A DNA stretch of 41,395 bases from Pseudomonadota bacterium (GTDB taxonomy: Bacteria; Pseudomonadota; Gammaproteobacteria; Burkholderiales; Rhodocyclaceae). Below the pieces are notes generated by a model that was not told the origin of the DNA, made no database searches, and was given only the letters and a program-made list of their open reading frames with translations. A program made the position numbers and the translations under genes. Location: the NCBI GenBank assembly GCA_026399515.1, contig JAPLQT010000060.1, positions 1-41,395 on the forward strand, written 5' to 3'. This document shows, in pieces, positions 36,534-41,395 of the stretch (position 1 is its first letter; the number at the start of each line of letters is the position of its first letter).

Positions 36534-37343
36534 ATGTCCGACGTCCAGGAAACCTTCATCTCCCATCTGATCGAACTTCGCGACCGGCTGATCCGCTCGA
36601 TCATCGCCGTCATTGTGACCTTCCTCTGCCTGGTCAACTGGGCGCGCGACATTTACACCCTGCTGGCCACGCCGATGCTGGCGGCCCTGCCGAAGGGCGG
36701 CCAGATGATCGCCACCGATGTGGGCGGAGCCTTCTTCGTGCCGATGAAGGTCACGCTGATGCTGGCATTCCTCATCGCCTTGCCCTATGTGCTCTATCAG
36801 GTATGGGCCTTCGTGGCGCCCGGGTTGTATGCCCACGAAAAAAAACTGACGCTGCCGTTGCTGGTCGCCAGCGTGTGCCTGTTTTTCGTCGGCATGGCCT
36901 TCGCCTACTTCATCGTCTTTCCCACGGTTTTCGCTTTCGTGAACAAGTTCGCGCCCGACGGCGTGGCGGTGATGACCGACATCGACAAATACCTTTCCTT
37001 CGTGATGACGACCTTCATCGCATTCGGCATCACTTTCGAAGTGCCGGTGATCGTCATCGTCCTGGTCAGGACCGGGCTGGTCAGCATCGCCAAGCTCAAG
37101 GAAGCCCGTCCCTATGTCATCGTCGGCGCCTTCGTGGTCGGCGCCGTTTTCACGCCGCCCGATGTGCTGTCGCAGTTCCTGTTGGCGGTGCCGCTTTGGT
37201 TGTTGTACGAACTCGGGATTATCATTGCCGGCTTCATTTCAAAGCCGGTCGAAGCGGAGCCCAATAATGAGCACCAACTGGCGGGCGCAGTCGATATGGA
37301 ACGGGAACTCGGCGAAGCCGAAGCCGATACCCGCAAGCCATAG
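36534..37343 (+). CDS. tatC: Twin-arginine translocase subunit TatC
   Basis: 269 residues with six membrane helices. TFISHLIELRDRLIRS start, FVAPGLYAHEKK loop, FAYFIVFP, and YVIVGAFVVGAVFTPPDVLSQ are TatC hallmarks. It recognises twin-arginine signal peptides. The sigma54 activator gene starts 19 nt downstream and may be co-transcribed. Confidence 0.96.
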   Translation: MSDVQETFISHLIELRDRLIRSIIAVIVTFLCLVNWARDIYTLLATPMLAALPKGGQMIATDVGGAFFVPMKVTLMLAFLIALPYVLYQVWAFVAPGLYAHEKKLTLPLLVASVCLFFVGMAFAYFIVFPTVFAFVNKFAPDGVAVMTDIDKYLSFVMTTFIAFGITFEVPVIVIVLVRTGLVSIAKLKEARPYVIVGAFVVGAVFTPPDVLSQFLLAVPLWLLYELGIIIAGFISKPVEAEPNNEHQLAGAVDMERELGEAEADTRKP

Positions 37344-37362
37344 CGTGGATGCTTAGTCAGGA

Positions 37363-38826
<1,464 letters not shown>

Positions 38827-38890
38827 TTTTCCGGTCACGCCTGGGAAACCGCCAAGCCGTAGGGAGTACTTCGATCAGGCTGGAATGTGA

Positions 38891-38908
38891 TGTCCGGTTA
38901 GGCGGACA
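38891..38908. promoter_or_regulatory. Dyad TGTCCG-N6-CGGACA, putative enhancer site
   Basis: A perfect 6-bp inverted repeat with a 6-base spacer, centred about 175 bp upstream of the sigma54-like promoter, a usual distance for an activator of the neighbouring family. GGACAGTCAGGACA at the 3' end of the activator gene resembles its half-site. Confidence 0.45.
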
Positions 38909-39073
38909 GCAATGTCTAGTCGAGGCCTGCCGGGTGAGACATGACCCTCCAATCATCCGCAATGACGGTAGCGGTGTGGCATCTTAGGCGCGCATGATAA
39001 TCCCATAAAATCAATCAACTGTACGCCACATTCGGCGGTCGAGCAGGCTTGACGGGATAGGCGGGGCGCTGCA

Positions 39074-39089
39074 TGGCACACGCCGTGCT
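39074..39089 (+). promoter_or_regulatory. sigma54 (-24/-12) promoter of the Liv-type transporter
   Basis: TGGCACACGCCGTGCT has the invariant GG and GC at 10-nt spacing and a perfect TGGCAC; the -12 part is GTGCT instead of TTGCW. Predicted transcription start near 39101, about 50 nt before the ATG. Confidence 0.65.
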
Positions 39090-39149
39090 AAGGATCCACT
39101 GGTTGCCGTCAGGTGACGGTTCTGATTCCCGATTAAGAGGAGGAGTGAC

Positions 39150-40340
39150 ATGAACATGAAACGACTCGGTATCGCCGCGCTGCTGGCCGGCACCGTGGGG
39201 TTTACCGGCCACGCAATGGCGCAGGAACTGAAAATCGCCCTGATCGCCGGCAAGACCGGCGCGCTCGAGGCCTATGCCAAGGAAACCGAAATGGGTTTCA
39301 TGCTGGGGCTGGAGTATCTCACCGGCGGCAAGATGGAACTCAACGGCCGCAAGATCAAGGTCATCGTCAAGGACGACCAGGGCAAGCCGGATCTCGCCAA
39401 GGCTGCCCTGGCCGAAGCCTATGGTGACGACAAGGTCGACATCGCCGTGGGCACCACTTCCTCGGGTGCCGCCCTGGCGATGTTGCCGGTGGCCGAGGAA
39501 TACAAGAAAGTCCTGATCGTGGAGCCGGCGGTGGCGGATTCGATCACCGGCGACAAGTGGAACCGCTATATCTTCCGCACCGGTCGCAACTCGACACAGG
39601 ACGGTTTGGCCGCGGCAGCGGCATTGATGGGCGATGCAAACGTCGCTTTCCTGGCGCAGGATTACGCCTTCGGCCGCGACGGCATCAAGGCCTTCAAGGA
39701 TTCCCTGGTGAGCATGAAGAGCAAGGCTAAGGTGGTGCACGAGGAATATGCACCGCAAACCGCCACCGACTTCACCGCTTCCGCCCAGCGCATTTTCGAC
39801 GCGCTCAAGGACAAACCGGGGCGCAAGATCCTCTCGATCTACTGGGCCGGCCCCAACCCCCTGACCAAGATCGCCGACATGAAGCCGGAACGTTATGGCA
39901 TCGAATTGGCGGCGGGCGGCAACATCCTGCCGGTCATGAAGACCTGGAAGAACCTGAGCGGCCTGGAAGGCAGCATCTACTATTACTACGGTTTCCCGAA
40001 GAACAAGATGAACGACTGGCTGGTCGCCGAGAATCAGAAGCGCATGAAGCAACCGCCGGATTTCTTCACTGCCGGCGGCTTCGCGGCGGCCAGTGCCGTG
40101 GTGACGGCCTTGACCAAGGCTGGCTCGTCCGACACCGAGAAACTGATCGCGACCATGGAAGGCATGGACTTCGACACGCCCAAGGGAAAGATGAGCTTCC
40201 GCAAGGATGATCACCAGGCGATGCAGGCCATGTATCACTTCAGGATCAAGAAGACCCAGGCGAATGAATGGGATCTGCTGGAACTCGTTCGCGAGATTCC
40301 CGCGGCCGAACTGCCTGTGCCGGTTCGCAACAAACGCTAG
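39150..40340 (+). CDS. Liv-type ABC transporter substrate-binding protein
   Basis: 396 residues. Signal peptide ends HAMAQ, then ELKIALIAGKTGALEAYAKE, the type I periplasmic binding fold of branched-chain amino acid/aromatic compound receptors (GLEYLTGGKMELNGRKIKV, VGTTSSGAALAM, FLAQDYAFGRDG). Ligand unknown; in aromatic-degrading betaproteobacteria such receptors, paired with a sigma54 activator, often bind aromatic acids (established pattern, not proof here). The ATPase gene follows after 114 bp. Confidence 0.9.
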   Translation: MNMKRLGIAALLAGTVGFTGHAMAQELKIALIAGKTGALEAYAKETEMGFMLGLEYLTGGKMELNGRKIKVIVKDDQGKPDLAKAALAEAYGDDKVDIAVGTTSSGAALAMLPVAEEYKKVLIVEPAVADSITGDKWNRYIFRTGRNSTQDGLAAAAALMGDANVAFLAQDYAFGRDGIKAFKDSLVSMKSKAKVVHEEYAPQTATDFTASAQRIFDALKDKPGRKILSIYWAGPNPLTKIADMKPERYGIELAAGGNILPVMKTWKNLSGLEGSIYYYYGFPKNKMNDWLVAENQKRMKQPPDFFTAGGFAAASAVVTALTKAGSSDTEKLIATMEGMDFDTPKGKMSFRKDDHQAMQAMYHFRIKKTQANEWDLLELVREIPAAELPVPVRNKR

Positions 40341-40454
40341 TCATTCCCCTTCTGAGCGGTACGCGAAGGGTCCATTACGGCAATATGCCGGCCATGGACG
40401 CTTCGCTGCGCTTGGCATGACGGATCATTTACGCGGCGAACGAGTTTTCCCACC
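40341..40454. other. 114-bp gap with a GC-rich inverted motif
   Basis: CGGCAATATGCCG makes a small hairpin, and GGCCATGGACGC lies next to it. Weak resemblance to an intergenic repeat; it may stabilise the end of the receptor message or reduce downstream expression. No terminator T-run is present, so the ATPase genes may still be co-transcribed. Confidence 0.4.
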
Positions 40455-41240
40455 ATGACGACCGAGATCGATTCCGAACCGCCGGTGCTGTCCACCCATG
40501 GTCTCAGCATCCATTTCGGCGGCCACGTCGCGGTCAACAATGTCAGTTGCGAGTTTCGTCCCGGAACGCTGACCGCGATCGTCGGACCGAATGGCGCCGG
40601 CAAGACCACTTATTTCAATTTGATCTCCGGCCAGTTGCCGGCGACCTCAGGCAGCGTGCGCTTATACGGCGAGGACATCACCGCGCTGGGCGCGGCGCAG
40701 CGGACCGAACGCGGCATCGGCAGGGCGTTTCAACTGACCAACCTGTTCCCGAATTTGACGGTGCTGGAGAACGTTCGCCTCGCGGTGCAAAGCAAGGCGC
40801 GGCTGGGAGTGAATTTGACTTCCATGTGGACCAGCCATATCGAACTGATCGACAAGGCCGAACACTTCCTGCATCGCGTGAGCCTCGCCGAACGACGAGG
40901 CGAGTTGGCGGCGGCGCTTTCCCACGGCGATAAGCGCAAGCTCGAAGTGGCGATACTGCTGGCGCTGGAGCCCGACATCCTGATGTTCGACGAACCGACC
41001 GCCGGCATGAGCGTGGACGAAGTACCTGTTGTCCTCGAACTGATCCGCCACATCCAGGCCCAGGGCGACAAGACGATACTCTTGGTGGAGCACAAGATGG
41101 ACGTGGTGCGCTCGCTGGCCGATCGTATCATCGTCTTGCACAACGGCTACCTGGTAGCCGATGGCGATCCTGTCGAAGTGATGGGCTCGCCCATCGTCCA
41201 GGAAGCCTATCTCGGAACGGGAGTGGCGGAACGTGTCTAG
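40455..41240 (+). CDS. Liv-type ABC transporter ATPase (LivG-like)
   Basis: 261 residues. Walker A GPNGAGKTTYF, LivG-type insertion RGIGRAFQLTNLFPNLTVLENV region, signature LSHGDKRKLEVA (Ser-His-Gly rather than Ser-Gly-Gly), Walker B ILMFDEPTAGMS, and switch His in LLVEHKMD. It powers uptake together with the LivF-like ATPase and two permeases expected beyond the window. Confidence 0.93.
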   Translation: MTTEIDSEPPVLSTHGLSIHFGGHVAVNNVSCEFRPGTLTAIVGPNGAGKTTYFNLISGQLPATSGSVRLYGEDITALGAAQRTERGIGRAFQLTNLFPNLTVLENVRLAVQSKARLGVNLTSMWTSHIELIDKAEHFLHRVSLAERRGELAAALSHGDKRKLEVAILLALEPDILMFDEPTAGMSVDEVPVVLELIRHIQAQGDKTILLVEHKMDVVRSLADRIIVLHNGYLVADGDPVEVMGSPIVQEAYLGTGVAERV

Positions 41241-41395
41241 TCTGTCTGAACGGCCTGAACCTCTGCTGCGACTTGCCGGCGTGCATACGCACATCGGCCA
41301 ATACCATATCCTGCAAGGCGTGGACCTGGTCGTTCGGCAAGGCGGGTTGACGGTATTGCTGGGACGCAACGGCGCCGGCAAGACCACCACCTTGC
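41233..41395 (+). CDS. Liv-type ABC transporter ATPase (LivF-like), 5' part only
   Basis: Begins at GTG 41233, overlapping the LivG-like gene by 8 nt. RLAGVHTHIGQYHILQGVDL and Walker A LLGRNGAGKTTTL are visible before the window ends. The second ATPase of the Liv-type transporter. Confidence 0.85.
   Translation, partial: MSSLSERPEPLLRLAGVHTHIGQYHILQGVDLVVRQGGLTVLLGRNGAGKTTTL

Larger units (their letters stand above)
38827..39149 (+). promoter_or_regulatory. 323-bp regulatory region of the Liv-type transporter
   Basis: No gene is supported. It contains a TGTCCG/CGGACA dyad at 38891-38908, a sigma54-like promoter at 39074-39089, and a ribosome binding site (AGGAGGAG) ending 5 nt before the ATG at 39150. 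Confidence 0.6.

Overview
The window is a chromosomal segment of a GC-rich betaproteobacterium, probably of the Rhodocyclales/Nitrosomonadales type. This is inferred from the lineage-typical order mla (phospholipid transport) - ABC exporter - ibaG - his operon - HIT - tatABC; no rRNA or marker gene is present to fix the taxon.

Layout. (1) 1-15646, mostly minus strand: an MSHA-type type IV pilus cluster, in transcription order mshM-mshL-mshN-mshE-mshG-mshI-mshJ-mshK, a large minor pilin with a lectin-like C-terminus, a pseudopilin, and (divergent, cut by the window edge) a major-type prepilin. It is bracketed by a membrane histidine kinase (414-2157, plus strand, frameshifted) and an NtrC-type response regulator (15913-17370). 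The prepilin has a good sigma54 promoter and a 34-bp perfect palindrome upstream. (2) 17485-23643, plus strand: mlaFEDACB, an ABC exporter pair and ibaG, behind a perfect CRP-type site. (3) 23725-35396: histidine biosynthesis genes in a disturbed operon. hisG has lost about 60 internal codons, and murA, usual between ibaG and hisG in relatives, is absent. After hisD come a GST, an HbpS-like protein and a lower-GC islet bounded by 43-bp inverted repeats; hisC is inverted; then hisB, a structured repeat, hisH-A-F-I, an opposite-strand membrane protein with a C10 tract, and hisE. (4) 35393-37343: HIT protein and tatABC. (5) 37363-41395: a PAS-sigma54 activator followed by a Liv-type ABC transporter with its own sigma54 promoter and an upstream dyad.

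Most striking observation: two intergenic elements of about 270 bp (15648-15914 and 31043-31312) have the same architecture. Each has a closing stem at its ends and two internal long stems, with conserved junction sequences between them. The stem sequences differ between the copies but stay complementary, and the imperfect pairs noted in copy A are G.U wobbles only when read in the direction of the surrounding operon. Both fill the whole gap between a stop codon and the next start codon and end 1-4 nt before the downstream ATG. This points to a family of mobile or dispersed structured RNA elements in operons. I do not recognise it as a named family.

Two single-base frameshifts (histidine kinase, mshN) and the hisG lesion mean that either the sequence contains errors or several genes here are decaying; reads would decide.
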